Positions 1 to 9,587 of a DNA stretch of 64,000 bases are shown here, piece by piece (position 1 is the stretch's first letter; every line of letters begins with the position of its first letter). The stretch covers positions 186,001 through 250,000 of the forward strand of contig UQUU01000003.1 in NCBI GenBank assembly GCA_900544275.1, read 5' to 3'. Made by a program: the position numbers and the translations under genes. Origin of the DNA: an uncultured Succiniclasticum sp. Its GTDB lineage: Bacteria; Bacillota; Negativicutes; Acidaminococcales; Acidaminococcaceae. The notes under the pieces are model-generated. The model did no database searches and was not told the DNA's origin. It saw only the letters and a list, made by a program, of their open reading frames with translations.

Positions 1-1
1 C

Positions 2-1429
2 GCCAGACTTTTGAAGCTGGAACAAAATTATCGTTCTACCGTAAAAATTTTAGATGCGGCTAATGCGGTGATTGAAAATAATACAGGCAGAAAGCCTAAA
101 AAATTATGGACAGAAAATCCGGAAGGTGCTGTTCTTACCTATTATAATGCGACAGATGAGCGGGATGAAGCCCGTTTTGTTGTGGAACAGGCGCAGGCCC
201 TGCTGCGTAATAAAAATTACCGTTACGGCGATATGGCCGTTTTATATAGGACAAATACCCAGTCCCGTGTGTTTGAAGAAATGTTGATCAAAAGCGGGAT
301 CAGCTACAATATGGTCGGGGGGATTAAGTTCTACGATCGTAAAGAGATACGGGATGTGATGGCCTATTTAAAACTGCTGTATAATCCTTATGACACACTG
401 AGTTTATTACGTATCATCAATGTGCCTAAACGAGGCATAGGGGCTGCAACGATAGGCAAATTACAGGATTACGCCAATGCGAAGGGTCTCTCTTTGTTTG
501 AGGTGATCACGAATGCGTCTTCCGTCCCCGGCTTAAGCGCCCGTTTTGTCAGCAAGTTGGAAGAGATGAGTTCCATGTTGTTCGATCTTATGGGAGACGC
601 TTCTGAATTACCGGTGGAGGAACTGATTGAAAATGTGACGCAAAAAACCGGTTACCTGGAAGAATTGGAACTGGAGCGGACGCCTCAGGCTGAAAGCCGG
701 ATTGAAAATTTGCAGGAACTGATCAGTGTGGCGCAGGATTTTCTGAAAGAGGAAGGGGAAAAAACTTTAGCCCAATTTCTGGAGCATGTGGCCTTGGTTT
801 CCGATATTGATGACGCTCAACTGGATAATGATAAGATTACGTTAATGACATTGCACTCTGCCAAAGGACTGGAATTTCCGGTGGTCTTTCTGGCAGGGAT
901 GGAGGAAGGACTGTTTCCTCATGCAAGAAGTCTTATGGACGAGGAAGCCTTGGAAGAAGAACGGCGTTTATGTTACGTTGGCATTACCCGGGCGAAGCAG
1001 ATCTTATACCTGACCGGGGCGAAGACCCGTACAATCTACGGACGGACGAGTTTTACGACGGCCTCGCGTTTTCTGCAGGAAATACCGGATCAGTTGCTGC
1101 GGGAATATCAGCGTCCCGCCTTAACTTCGTTAGGGGTCAGGGGGGATCGCCCGAGGCATATCCAATCTTCTTTAAACCCTAAATTCATTGAAGAAAGTAA
1201 AAAGAACGCCGGCATTTTCAGTCAGGTACATACTGATTTTGTGCCGGAAAAAGCCAAAGGGGAAATGGATACCTTCGCTATCGGCGACCGGGTCAATCAT
1301 AAAAAGTGGGGCGACGGAACCATCGTCAGTGTAAAAAATTCTGCGGATGGACAGGAAGTCAAAGTGGCTTTTGTCGGCGGGGGGATCCGCAGTCTGTTGA
1401 CGCAATATGCGATGTTGAAAAAGTTGTAA
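2..1429 (+). CDS. pcrA: ATP-dependent DNA helicase PcrA/UvrD, C-terminal two thirds (5' truncated by window edge)
   Basis: Superfamily 1A 3'-5' DNA helicase used in nucleotide-excision repair, clearing of replication-transcription conflicts and plasmid replication. The reading frame is open from the first bases of the window, so the Walker A half lies outside. Visible helicase motifs are LEQNYRST at the start, TLHSAKGLEF (motif V) near the middle and EEERRLCYVGITRAK (motif VI). The C-terminal tail ends with a small basic domain (GDRVNHKKWGDGTI) that matches the Tudor-like PcrA tail which contacts RNA polymerase in Firmicutes. ligA follows after 18 nt, the standard pcrA-ligA arrangement. Identity is secure from motifs and synteny; the true start cannot be seen. 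Confidence 0.95.
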   Translation, partial: ARLLKLEQNYRSTVKILDAANAVIENNTGRKPKKLWTENPEGAVLTYYNATDERDEARFVVEQAQALLRNKNYRYGDMAVLYRTNTQSRVFEEMLIKSGISYNMVGGIKFYDRKEIRDVMAYLKLLYNPYDTLSLLRIINVPKRGIGAATIGKLQDYANAKGLSLFEVITNASSVPGLSARFVSKLEEMSSMLFDLMGDASELPVEELIENVTQKTGYLEELELERTPQAESRIENLQELISVAQDFLKEEGEKTLAQFLEHVALVSDIDDAQLDNDKITLMTLHSAKGLEFPVVFLAGMEEGLFPHARSLMDEEALEEERRLCYVGITRAKQILYLTGAKTRTIYGRTSFTTASRFLQEIPDQLLREYQRPALTSLGVRGDRPRHIQSSLNPKFIEESKKNAGIFSQVHTDFVPEKAKGEMDTFAIGDRVNHKKWGDGTIVSVKNSADGQEVKVAFVGGGIRSLLTQYAMLKKL

Positions 1430-1447
1430 GAATGAAGGGGAATCATT

Positions 1448-3694
1448 GTGGAAGAAAAAGAGACAGTGCAGTATGAACCGGCTAAAATAAAAGCGGGTGA
1501 AACGAAAGAAGGATTGCTGCAGGAAGCGGAATCGTTACGTATACAGCTGCGGCACCATGAATACCAATATTATGTCCTGGATGCCCCGGAAATCAGTGAT
1601 GGGGAATATGATGCCCTTACCAACCGACTGCGTGCTATCGAAGCGCTTTATCCGGCAGAAGTTCCGGCCGATTCCCCTACGCGTCGCCCGGGGGGCTATG
1701 TGGCTCCGGGCTTTACCCAGGTGAAGCACATGATCCCTATGTTAAGTTTAGGGAATGTGTACAGCGCCGCGGAGATGGAAAGTTTTGCTTTACGTGTAAA
1801 AGCCGGTCTGCCATCGGCGGCGCAGGTCAGCTATGTGATGGAGCCTAAAATTGACGGACTGGCCTGTAGTCTGATTTACGAAAACGGACGTCTGGTTCGT
1901 GCGGCGACCCGCGGCGACGGCGAGGTAGGCGAAAATGTGACGGCCAATGTGCGTTCCATTAAAGCGATCCCTCAGCGTCTGCAGATCCCCGCAGGAGAAG
2001 AAATACCGGAGCTTGTGGATGTACGGGGCGAAATTTACATGTCCAGAGAAGCCTTCCTGCGTCTGAATGAAGAACGGAGTGAAGCGGGAGAACCTTCTTT
2101 CGCCAACCCCCGCAATGCAGCGGCAGGCAGTCTGCGCCAATTGGATCCGGTCGTTACAGCCAAACGGAAACTGAGTTTTTTTGCCTATTATCTCAGGGGG
2201 TCTGAAGAAGGCGCGACTCAGGCAGAAAATCTGAAACGGCTGGAAGCCTATGGCTTTACCACACCGGAATATTGGTGCGTGGTAAATGGTATCGAGGGAA
2301 TATTGCGGTTCATCAAAGAACATGACGATCGACGGAATCTGCTTCCCTATGACACGGACGGAGCGGTGGTCAAAGTAAATTCAGTGGAACAGCAACATAT
2401 ATTAGGGGCGACGGGGAAGGATCCGCGCTGGGCGATCGCCTATAAATATCCGCCGGAGCAGGCGCAGACCCGTCTGGAAAATATTGTGATCCAGGTAGGG
2501 AGAACCGGTGTTCTGACCCCGGCAGCCGTGCTGACGCCGGTGAAATTATCCGGCAGTACGGTGAGTCGCGCGACCCTTCACAATGAAGATTTTATCAAGG
2601 AAAAAGATATTCGCATCGGTGATACGGTCATTATCAATAAAGCGGCGGAAATCATTCCGGAAGTGCTTTCCGTGGTAAAAGAGCTTCGTCCGACAGATGC
2701 GGTTTCTTTTACCATGCCTTCGCAATGTCCGGAGTGTGACTGGCCTGTGGTCAGAAAAGCAGGCGAGGCCGCTTATCGCTGCACCAATCCGCATTGCCCC
2801 GCCTTGGGTCGGGAGGGCCTGATCCATTTTGTTTCCCGGGATGCGATGGATATAGAAGGATGCGGTCCTTCTGTGATCAACCAGCTTATGGATAAGGGGT
2901 TGGTAAGAAATCCGGCGGATCTGTATGAGCTGACGGAAGAAAAACTCCTGACCTTAGAGCGTATGGGGAAAAAATCTGCGGATAATTTGTTGAAAGCGAT
3001 TGAAAAAAGTAAAAAGCAGGGGCTGGACAAGCTGTTATTTGCGCTGGGGATCCGCCATGTGGGAGCAAAAGGCGGACGTGTTCTGGCTCTGCAATATGGG
3101 ACGATGGCTGCGCTGCAACATGCCGAAACGGAAGCATTGTCACAGGTCAAAGATGTGGGTCCTGTCATTGCCGAAAGTATCGTAACCTGGTTTGCCAATC
3201 CTTTGAATCAGGAATTGGTGGAGCGGCTGACCTCGTTGGGCGTTAATATGACGATGCAGGCCCGGACAATGAATGAAAGTCATCCTTTTTATGGGAAGAC
3301 CATGGTGTTTACAGGAACTTTGCCAACCCTGGACCGGGCTACTGCCCAGACGATGGCCCAGGATGCCGGCGCAAAAATTACCGGCAGTGTGAGCAGGAAG
3401 ACCGATTATGTAGTCGCCGGTGCGGAAGCCGGCAGCAAACTGGAAAAAGCTGAAGAGCTTCAGGTCACCATCCTGGATGAAAAAAGATTTTTGGAGCTGA
3501 TAAGGGGAAGTGTTCCTGCTGACGGAATGAAAGAAAATTCACCGGCTGCTGATAACGCCGCAGAAGAAACTGAAGCTAAAGATACTGAAGCCCAGGATAT
3601 CGAAGCCAAAGACAGCCGGGCTAAGGATACTGTGAAAGTCGGACGCAAGCAAGCGCAAGTCGGAAAAGAAACAGAAGCATCTTTGTTTGATTAA
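1448..3694 (+). CDS. ligA: NAD+-dependent DNA ligase LigA with an unusual charged C-terminal tail
   Basis: Seals nicks during replication and repair using NAD+. The GTG start follows a GAAGGGG ribosome-binding site. Order: Ia domain, adenylation domain with catalytic Lys134 in EPKIDG, OB fold, Cys4 zinc finger starting at Cys427 (CPEC then CTNPHC), helix-hairpin-helix region about 480-590, and BRCT domain about 612-690 (GKTMVFTGTL). At 748 residues it is some 70 longer than most LigA proteins. The excess is partly a roughly 15-residue N-terminal extension and mainly a tail after residue 695 with repeated EAKD/EAQD/RAKD units, probably disordered. The stop lies 10 nt before the next start, so pcrA, ligA and the lipoprotein gene probably share an mRNA. 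Confidence 0.97.
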   Translation: MEEKETVQYEPAKIKAGETKEGLLQEAESLRIQLRHHEYQYYVLDAPEISDGEYDALTNRLRAIEALYPAEVPADSPTRRPGGYVAPGFTQVKHMIPMLSLGNVYSAAEMESFALRVKAGLPSAAQVSYVMEPKIDGLACSLIYENGRLVRAATRGDGEVGENVTANVRSIKAIPQRLQIPAGEEIPELVDVRGEIYMSREAFLRLNEERSEAGEPSFANPRNAAAGSLRQLDPVVTAKRKLSFFAYYLRGSEEGATQAENLKRLEAYGFTTPEYWCVVNGIEGILRFIKEHDDRRNLLPYDTDGAVVKVNSVEQQHILGATGKDPRWAIAYKYPPEQAQTRLENIVIQVGRTGVLTPAAVLTPVKLSGSTVSRATLHNEDFIKEKDIRIGDTVIINKAAEIIPEVLSVVKELRPTDAVSFTMPSQCPECDWPVVRKAGEAAYRCTNPHCPALGREGLIHFVSRDAMDIEGCGPSVINQLMDKGLVRNPADLYELTEEKLLTLERMGKKSADNLLKAIEKSKKQGLDKLLFALGIRHVGAKGGRVLALQYGTMAALQHAETEALSQVKDVGPVIAESIVTWFANPLNQELVERLTSLGVNMTMQARTMNESHPFYGKTMVFTGTLPTLDRATAQTMAQDAGAKITGSVSRKTDYVVAGAEAGSKLEKAEELQVTILDEKRFLELIRGSVPADGMKENSPAADNAAEETEAKDTEAQDIEAKDSRAKDTVKVGRKQAQVGKETEASLFD

Positions 3695-3704
3695 AGGAGA
3701 GACA

Positions 3705-4220
3705 ATGCGAAGCATAAGTTTATTCAGAAGGATCCGCCCCTGGACATTTTTGTTGTGCCTTGTGTTGCTGCTGACTTCCGGTTGCGGTTTTTTGCAAAAA
3801 GTGGCCGGAGACCCGTTTGCAGGGAAGTGGACCGGGATTGCCAAAACCCCCGGTATAGGAGATTCGTTGCTGCGCATTCAAATTGAGCCGGCGGGCGGCG
3901 AAAAATATTTTGTACAGGTGTTGGTTGACGGATATCATCTGACAAATTCGGATGCTTCGGAGGAAAAACAGGTTTATGTCTGGCAGAATTTAGCCGAATT
4001 ACGTTTTACCGGAACGTTGGAAAACGATACGCTGCACCTGAATAAACTCATGCGTTTTTCCCTTGTGTTGAGTAAATTTACCGGCGGCCTGACGCTCAGC
4101 GACGGAACGGAGATTTATCGGGATGATGGTAAAAAATATCCTGAACTGCAAAAGGAATTACGTAATATCATGCAGAAAAAGCATCCCCAGGCCCAATTTA
4201 AGGAAAAAAATGAATCATAA
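3705..4220 (+). CDS. putative lipoprotein of unknown function
   Basis: The start was placed at the ATG 11 nt after the ligA stop because a clear AAAGGAGAG site precedes it; the longer upstream frame overlaps ligA and lacks such a site. The 171-residue product has a basic N-terminus, a hydrophobic segment and a lipobox (LLLTSGC), so it should be lipid-anchored after Lgt and signal peptidase II processing (lgt is at 32313). The mature part contains GKWTGIAKTPGIGDSLLRI followed by alternating polar and hydrophobic stretches, suggesting a small beta-rich fold, and ends in a lysine-rich tail. I do not recognise a family. Co-location with ligA is probably only operon membership. Confidence 0.75.
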   Translation: MRSISLFRRIRPWTFLLCLVLLLTSGCGFLQKVAGDPFAGKWTGIAKTPGIGDSLLRIQIEPAGGEKYFVQVLVDGYHLTNSDASEEKQVYVWQNLAELRFTGTLENDTLHLNKLMRFSLVLSKFTGGLTLSDGTEIYRDDGKKYPELQKELRNIMQKKHPQAQFKEKNES

Positions 4221-4284
4221 ACTGTTATTTAAGGAAGAAAATGTCGCTTGACCATCACAGTTGGTTTTCCCTCCATTCATAATG

Positions 4285-4293
4285 TGATATAAT
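4285..4293 (+). promoter_or_regulatory. extended -10 promoter for gatCAB
   Basis: TGATATAAT, a TGn-extended -10 element, lies 57 nt before the gatC start and follows a gene end. No good -35 hexamer is visible, as is common with extended -10 promoters. Confidence 0.5.
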
Positions 4294-4349
4294 GATTTAG
4301 TATAGTTATTTTTGCCTTAGGGCTTATTGAAATATGGGACGGTGAAAAA

Positions 4350-4637
4350 ATGAAAGTAACAGAAAAAGATGTGGCTTACATCGCAGCACTTTCGCGACTG
4401 GAAATTTCCGAGTCCGAAATGCCGAAATTTACGGAGCAATTCAACCAGATTCTTAACTATGCGGATATTTTGGAAAAAGTAGATACTGCCGGTATCGAAC
4501 CCACTTTCAGTATTCTGCCTTTGTATAATGTACTGCGGGAAGACGAGCCGCAGCCGGGGGTAACCCATGAAGACGCGCTGAAAAATGCGCCGGCTGTTCA
4601 CAATGGCGGTTTTAAGGTGCCGCGGGTAATTGAATAA
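4350..4637 (+). CDS. gatC: aspartyl/glutamyl-tRNA amidotransferase subunit C
   Basis: Small scaffold subunit of the GatCAB complex that converts Glu-tRNA(Gln) (and Asp-tRNA(Asn)) to the correctly amidated tRNA. The 95-residue length is typical. Family signatures are visible: VAYIAALSRLEISESE near the N-terminus, LNYADILEKVDTAGIEPT in the middle, and LREDEPQPG followed by FKVPRVIE at the C-terminus, the last being the strap around GatA. It is first in a compact gatC-gatA-gatB operon; gatA starts 16 nt downstream. Confidence 0.96.
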   Translation: MKVTEKDVAYIAALSRLEISESEMPKFTEQFNQILNYADILEKVDTAGIEPTFSILPLYNVLREDEPQPGVTHEDALKNAPAVHNGGFKVPRVIE

Positions 4638-4653
4638 TTAGGGGGTAAATACG

Positions 4654-6123
4654 GTGAAGGTATATGAAAGCACTGTTCATGAGTTGCATGAACAGCTGAA
4701 AAATAAACAAATCAGTTCGGTCGAGCTGACGCAGGCTGTATATGAACGGGTCGATGAAGTGGAAGGTCGCATCGGAGCCTATCTGACGTTAGATAAAGAC
4801 GTGGCCTTAGCGCAAGCGGCCAAAGTGGATGCGAAAATTGCCGCCGGAGAAGAAATAAAGCCCCTGGCAGGTATTCCCGGCGCGATTAAAGACAATATCA
4901 GCACAAAGGGCCTGCGTACAACCTGTGCTTCCCACATTTTGGATAATTTTATCCCCGTGTATGATGCCCATGTAATTGAAAATTTGCGGAAAGACGAGAC
5001 GATATTTCTGGGTAAGACCAACATGGATGAATTTGCCATGGGTTCTACGACGGAAACTTCTTATATGAAAAAAACCCATAATGCCTGGGATTTACATTGT
5101 GTTCCCGGCGGTTCTTCCGGCGGCAGTGCAGCTGCCGTGGCGGCGGGAGAGGCGATTTGGTCGTTAGGTTCGGATACGGGCGGTTCCATCCGGCAGCCTG
5201 CTTCTTTTAACGGCGTAGTCGGGATTAAACCGACCTATGGCCGTGTATCCCGTTATGGCTGCGTCGCGTTTGCTTCTTCTCTGGATCAGATCGGGCCTAT
5301 CACGAAAGACGTAACGGATGCGGCGATCGTGTTGAATACGATTTGCGGTGTGGATGGACACGATTCTACCTCTTTACCGGTGGCAGTGCCTGATTTTACC
5401 AAAGCTTTGCGACAGGATGTCAAGGGGCTGCGCATCGGTCTGCCGAAAGAATATTTTGGCGAGGGAATTGATGCCGGGGTCAAAGCTCAGATTATGCTGG
5501 CAGTAGAAAAATATAAAGAATTAGGGGCGGAGATCGTGGATATTTCCCTGCCTCACACGGAATATGCCGTAATCACTTATTATATTATTGCTCCGGCAGA
5601 AGCTTCGGCTAATCTGGCCAGATTTGACGGCGTACGTTATGGCTATCGCAACAAAGAGGCCGGCAGTGCTCCTGAAATGACGAAATTAAGCCGTACCGAA
5701 GGCTTCGGCAGCGAAGTAAAGCGCCGTATCATGCTGGGGACCTATGTGTTAAGTTCCGGTTATTACGATGCGTACTATAAAAAGGCAATGCAGGTCCGTA
5801 CACTGATCCGTAAAGATTTTGAAGAGGCTTTCCAAAAATGTGACGTGCTGCTGACACCCACTTCTCCGGTCACTGCGTACCCGCTGGATGCGCAAATGGA
5901 TCCGTTGACAGTGTATATGTTGGACGTGACGACGATTCCTGTGAATATGGCCGGCCTGCCCGGTATTTCTATTCCCTGCGGTTTTGTGAATGGCATGCCG
6001 GTAGGTATGCAGCTGATTGGCAAGGCGCTGGATGAAGAAACCTTGCTGCGAACCGCTTATACATTTGAACAGGCGACGGATTTCCACAAAGCGGTGGCGC
6101 CGCTGGGAGGGACGAATAAATGA
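4654..6123 (+). CDS. gatA: glutamyl-tRNA(Gln) amidotransferase subunit A
   Basis: Amidase-signature subunit that releases ammonia from glutamine and channels it to GatB. The GTG start is preceded by AGGGGG. At 489 residues it has normal length. The Ser-cisSer-Lys triad is visible: Lys79 in GAIKDN, the Ser154-Ser155 pair in the glycine/serine loop GGSSGGS, and Ser178 in GSDTGGSIRQPA. The 3' end overlaps gatB by 4 nt (ATGA), so the two subunits are translationally coupled. The organism therefore probably charges tRNA-Gln indirectly; three tRNA-Gln/Glu genes occur in the window (31865, 32064, 47114). Confidence 0.98.
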   Translation: MKVYESTVHELHEQLKNKQISSVELTQAVYERVDEVEGRIGAYLTLDKDVALAQAAKVDAKIAAGEEIKPLAGIPGAIKDNISTKGLRTTCASHILDNFIPVYDAHVIENLRKDETIFLGKTNMDEFAMGSTTETSYMKKTHNAWDLHCVPGGSSGGSAAAVAAGEAIWSLGSDTGGSIRQPASFNGVVGIKPTYGRVSRYGCVAFASSLDQIGPITKDVTDAAIVLNTICGVDGHDSTSLPVAVPDFTKALRQDVKGLRIGLPKEYFGEGIDAGVKAQIMLAVEKYKELGAEIVDISLPHTEYAVITYYIIAPAEASANLARFDGVRYGYRNKEAGSAPEMTKLSRTEGFGSEVKRRIMLGTYVLSSGYYDAYYKKAMQVRTLIRKDFEEAFQKCDVLLTPTSPVTAYPLDAQMDPLTVYMLDVTTIPVNMAGLPGISIPCGFVNGMPVGMQLIGKALDEETLLRTAYTFEQATDFHKAVAPLGGTNK

Positions 6124-7565
6124 AAAACTATATTACAGTTATCGGCTTGGAAGTCCATGCGGAATTAAAAACGAAAACGAAGGCTTTTTGTTCCTGCTCC
6201 ACGGAATTCGGGGCAGAACCTAATACACACGTATGCCCGGTTTGTCTGGGTATGCCCGGCGCCTTGCCGGTATTGAATAAGCGCGTGGTAGAATTTGCGA
6301 TTCGCGCCGGTCTGGCTTTAAACTGCGACATTCAGAAATTTAATAAATTTGACCGTAAAAATTATTTTTATCCCGATTTATCCAAAAACTATCAGATTTC
6401 TCAGTGGGATCAGCCGATTTGCCTGGGCGGACATGTGGATATCCGGGTAAATGGAGAAAAAAAGACGGTGGGGATCACCCGTATCCATATGGAAGAAGAT
6501 GCAGGAAAACTGGTACACAGCGGTTTGACTATCAGCACTTCTGATTCGTCGGCCGTAGATTACAACCGTGCCGGCGTGCCGCTGATCGAGATTGTATCGG
6601 AACCGGATATGCGCAGTGCGGCGGAAGCCCGCGCTTATCTGGAACAGTTGAAGGCGATTCTGGAATATACGGATGTATGCGATTGTAAGATGCAGGAAGG
6701 CAGTCTCCGCTGCGATGCCAATATTTCAGTCATGCCGGAAGGCGCGACGGAATTCGGTACGCGTGCGGAAATCAAAAATCTGAATTCGTTCCGCGCCCTG
6801 GAGCGGGCGATTGAATATGAAGTAGAGCGTCAGATCGACTTAATTGAAGACGGGGGACATGTGGTACAGGAAACCCGTACCTGGGATGATGCCAATGGCG
6901 TGACCTTATCCATGCGCTCGAAAGAAGAAGCCCACGACTACCGTTACTTCCCGGAACCGGACCTGGTTCCCATTGATCTGGATCCGGCCTGGATCGAAGA
7001 AATCAGAGATACTCTGCCGGAATTACCGGCGGCCCGCAAGGAACGTTTGCTGCAGCAGGATATCCCTGAGGACAGCGTGGATATTATCGTAGCAGATAAA
7101 AAAATGGCGGACTATTTTGATGAAGGCGCAAAGACGACGGAAAATCTGAAAGCATTGGCCAACTGGGTGTTGGGTGATGTGAGCGCTTTCCTGAATGCGG
7201 AAGGCATTACCATTGCCGACCCGATCTTCAAAATCACACCGGATCATTTAGGTGAATTAGTAGCCTTGATCGATAAGGGCGTATTGTCCAGTAAACTGGC
7301 AAAGAAGGTATTTGCGGAAATGTTAAAAGACAATGAAGCGCCCCAGACATTAGTTAAAAAATTAGGGCTGGAGCAGGTCAGCGATGCAGGGGAGTTGGGA
7401 CGTTTGGTTGACGAAGTCTTAGCGGCGAATCCCCAGTCGATCGCAGATTTTAAAGCCGGCAAGACAAAAGCTCTCGGCTTTTTGGTAGGACAGATTATGA
7501 AGGCGACGCATGGCAAAGCGAATCCCGGCATGATCAATAAAATGCTGACGGAAAAAATGCAGTAA
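6120..7565 (+). CDS. gatB: aspartyl/glutamyl-tRNA(Asn/Gln) amidotransferase subunit B
   Basis: tRNA-binding kinase/transamidase subunit: it phosphorylates the misacylated glutamate (or aspartate) and replaces it with an amide using ammonia from GatA. Full length (481 residues). Seen: GLEVHAELKTKTKAFC at the start, CxC/CPVC cysteines of the structural zinc site (residues about 25-41), the central GatB/E catalytic region (YNRAGVPLIEIVSEPD, KMQEGSLRCDANIS) and the C-terminal YqeY/helical tRNA-binding domain from about 330. The start overlaps the gatA stop. An alanine racemase gene follows after 45 nt, possibly on the same transcript. Confidence 0.98.
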   Translation: MKNYITVIGLEVHAELKTKTKAFCSCSTEFGAEPNTHVCPVCLGMPGALPVLNKRVVEFAIRAGLALNCDIQKFNKFDRKNYFYPDLSKNYQISQWDQPICLGGHVDIRVNGEKKTVGITRIHMEEDAGKLVHSGLTISTSDSSAVDYNRAGVPLIEIVSEPDMRSAAEARAYLEQLKAILEYTDVCDCKMQEGSLRCDANISVMPEGATEFGTRAEIKNLNSFRALERAIEYEVERQIDLIEDGGHVVQETRTWDDANGVTLSMRSKEEAHDYRYFPEPDLVPIDLDPAWIEEIRDTLPELPAARKERLLQQDIPEDSVDIIVADKKMADYFDEGAKTTENLKALANWVLGDVSAFLNAEGITIADPIFKITPDHLGELVALIDKGVLSSKLAKKVFAEMLKDNEAPQTLVKKLGLEQVSDAGELGRLVDEVLAANPQSIADFKAGKTKALGFLVGQIMKATHGKANPGMINKMLTEKMQ

Positions 7566-7610
7566 AACCATTGACTATGAGAAAAGTCATAAAGCAAAGG
7601 TGTGTAAAGG

Positions 7611-8738
7611 ATGCAGATCGAACGGGGAACCTGGGCAGAGATTAATCTGGATGCCGTGGCCCATAATGTAAAATTAGCGAAAGAAAACCTCCGACCTTCT
7701 ACCAGGCTTTGCGCAGTGGTCAAGGCCGATGCCTATGGCCATGGCGCCGTACGGGTCGCACAGGAGGCGGCGAAGGCCGGCGCAGACTTTTTTGCCGTGG
7801 CGTTGCTGCAGGAGGGGATCGAGCTCAGAGAGGCAGGTATTGAACAACCGATCCTGGTGTTAGGTTCCATGTCTACGCAACCAGGTGTCGCGGATTTTGT
7901 AGTTCGCTATGATATCAGCCATGCTGTATTTGACGAAGAGCGGTTAATGCTGTTGAACGAAGCGGCGGCCAAGCAGGGAAAAAAGGCGAAGATCCATATT
8001 GCGGTAGATACGGGCATGCATCGAATCGGGGTCCATGTTAAAAATGCGGGGGTCTTTGCGCAAAAAGCGGCGGCCTATCCGGGAATTGAGATAGAGGGCG
8101 TGTTTTCGCATTTCGCCACGGCAGATGCGGCAGATAAGGAATATGCGGCGCTGCAGTTTGAGCGGTTTAAAAAAGCGATACGTGAGATAGAAGCAAAGGA
8201 CATTTTTATTCCTATTAAACATATAGCCAACAGCGCTGCCATCACAGAGCTGGAACAATACCAAATGGATATGGTACGCCAGGGGATCACGCTTTACGGA
8301 CTGCATCCGGCGCATATGATCAGTTGTTACAGCGGCTTTCGCCCGGTAATGACGGTAAAGGCGCAGGTGAGCTTTGTCAAGACGTTACCTGCCGGCTGTT
8401 CAATCGGTTACGGACGTACTTTTACGACGATCCGCCCGTTCAGCATTATAGCTACGGTTCCGATCGGTTATGCGGATGGGGTAAATCGTGCCCTCTCGAA
8501 TACTGGCTACATGCTGATCAAAGGCCAGCCGGCGCCGATCGTGGGCAGAGTATGTATGGATCAGGTGATGCTGGATGTATCGGAGATCCCTGATGTGAAG
8601 GTAGGCGATGAAGTGATCGTGTTTGGCGGCACGGAGCTGCCTTTTGAAAAAGTCGCTGAATGGTCTCACACGATTTGTTATGAGATCGTCTGTGCCGTAA
8701 GTCCCCGGGTGCCACGGGTCTACGTACGTGATATTTGA
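7611..8738 (+). CDS. alr: alanine racemase
   Basis: PLP enzyme interconverting L- and D-alanine to supply D-Ala for peptidoglycan. 375 residues, normal for the family. Lys38 in VVKADAYGHG forms the internal aldimine, and Tyr267 in SIGYGRTF is the second catalytic base. The substrate region VPIGYADGVNR and the VGRVCMDQ loop are intact. The ATG follows AAAGG closely. It is followed by a clear intrinsic terminator at 8751, so it ends the pcrA/gat/alr block. It could in principle act on serine, but nothing in the sequence points that way. Confidence 0.97.
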   Translation: MQIERGTWAEINLDAVAHNVKLAKENLRPSTRLCAVVKADAYGHGAVRVAQEAAKAGADFFAVALLQEGIELREAGIEQPILVLGSMSTQPGVADFVVRYDISHAVFDEERLMLLNEAAAKQGKKAKIHIAVDTGMHRIGVHVKNAGVFAQKAAAYPGIEIEGVFSHFATADAADKEYAALQFERFKKAIREIEAKDIFIPIKHIANSAAITELEQYQMDMVRQGITLYGLHPAHMISCYSGFRPVMTVKAQVSFVKTLPAGCSIGYGRTFTTIRPFSIIATVPIGYADGVNRALSNTGYMLIKGQPAPIVGRVCMDQVMLDVSEIPDVKVGDEVIVFGGTELPFEKVAEWSHTICYEIVCAVSPRVPRVYVRDI

Positions 8739-8750
8739 CAGAATGAGGTG

Positions 8751-8780
8751 ACTGCCGATACTTTTATCGGCAGTCATTTT
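8751..8780 (+). terminator. intrinsic terminator after alr
   Basis: Perfect 10-bp stem (ACTGCCGATA / TATCGGCAGT) with a 4-nt CTTT loop, followed by a short T-rich tract, just 12 nt after the alr stop. Confidence 0.8.
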
Positions 8781-8807
8781 ACTACAAAAAAGTAAGAGGT
8801 GAACAAG

Positions 8808-9587
8808 ATGCTGCGAGATATTCCTGATCAGGAGTGGAACGAATACGTGAAAAAGTGCACGACCGGGGAATGGCCTGTACCGGCCGGTTTTGTCAGTGAT
8901 AAAAACAACTGGGTGTGTCGGGCGATTGTCGGTCGGGTACTTTATTTTATAAAAGATGTTGAAGGGGCCTTAGCGGTCCTAAGTACCGTGGTAAATGATG
9001 TGGAACCGGATCTGGAACATCATCCGGATGAAGGGATGTGTGAGGCGGAGCATTTTGTCCTTAGCCTGCGGGATATTTCCCAAATTATTTGGGAGTTGAC
9101 AAAAAACGGAGCAGCGGCTCTCCAATACATTGACAAGGCTTTTGCGATTTGCCGGGAGTTTCCTTACCGCTTTCATACGGAAGCCAGAGGGGATATCTGG
9201 TACCGTCATCTGAACATGCTCAATGAAAGCGGTTGCGGTGAAAAGGCGATTGCCGATGCCCGGGAGATGGTCGAAAAGGAGAAAAAAGAATCACATGCGC
9301 CCAGGCCCGTCATCCCGGATCCGCTCTATGAAACGGTCAATCCGTATATTTTTTATAGCCTGCGGTTTTTGGCGGAACAGGCATATAAAGCCGGTAAAAC
9401 TGCGGAAGCCTGTGCTTTGTTTGATGAAGCCTACCGGTATTTCCCTTTATCTCAGGCAGGGGTGCGGGACGTGACAAAAGCACGAACTGTAAAAACTGCG
9501 GAGGAAGCCTATGAGCTTTGGCACAATTGCACAACTTACCAATATTTACCCTGGGAAAAACAACCGGTCGTGAGTTTGCGGAGCTGA
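8808..9587 (+). CDS. hypothetical protein, probably alpha-helical (TPR-like)
   Basis: 259-residue soluble protein without signal peptide or membrane segments. The ATG was chosen because AGAGGTG sits 6 nt before it; a GTG three codons upstream overlaps that site. The sequence is rich in alternating Ala/Leu/Tyr helices, such as SLRFLAEQAYKAGKTAEACALFDEAYRYFP near residues 185-215, with the spacing of tetratricopeptide repeats. Tryptophan and cysteine are frequent (CTTGEWPV, NNWVCRA, ISQIIWEL). I do not recognise a family and no neighbour gives a function. The 3' end overlaps the start of a decayed gene (9511-9823) read in other frames, so its last codons may be affected by that decay. Confidence 0.7.
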   Translation: MLRDIPDQEWNEYVKKCTTGEWPVPAGFVSDKNNWVCRAIVGRVLYFIKDVEGALAVLSTVVNDVEPDLEHHPDEGMCEAEHFVLSLRDISQIIWELTKNGAAALQYIDKAFAICREFPYRFHTEARGDIWYRHLNMLNESGCGEKAIADAREMVEKEKKESHAPRPVIPDPLYETVNPYIFYSLRFLAEQAYKAGKTAEACALFDEAYRYFPLSQAGVRDVTKARTVKTAEEAYELWHNCTTYQYLPWEKQPVVSLRS

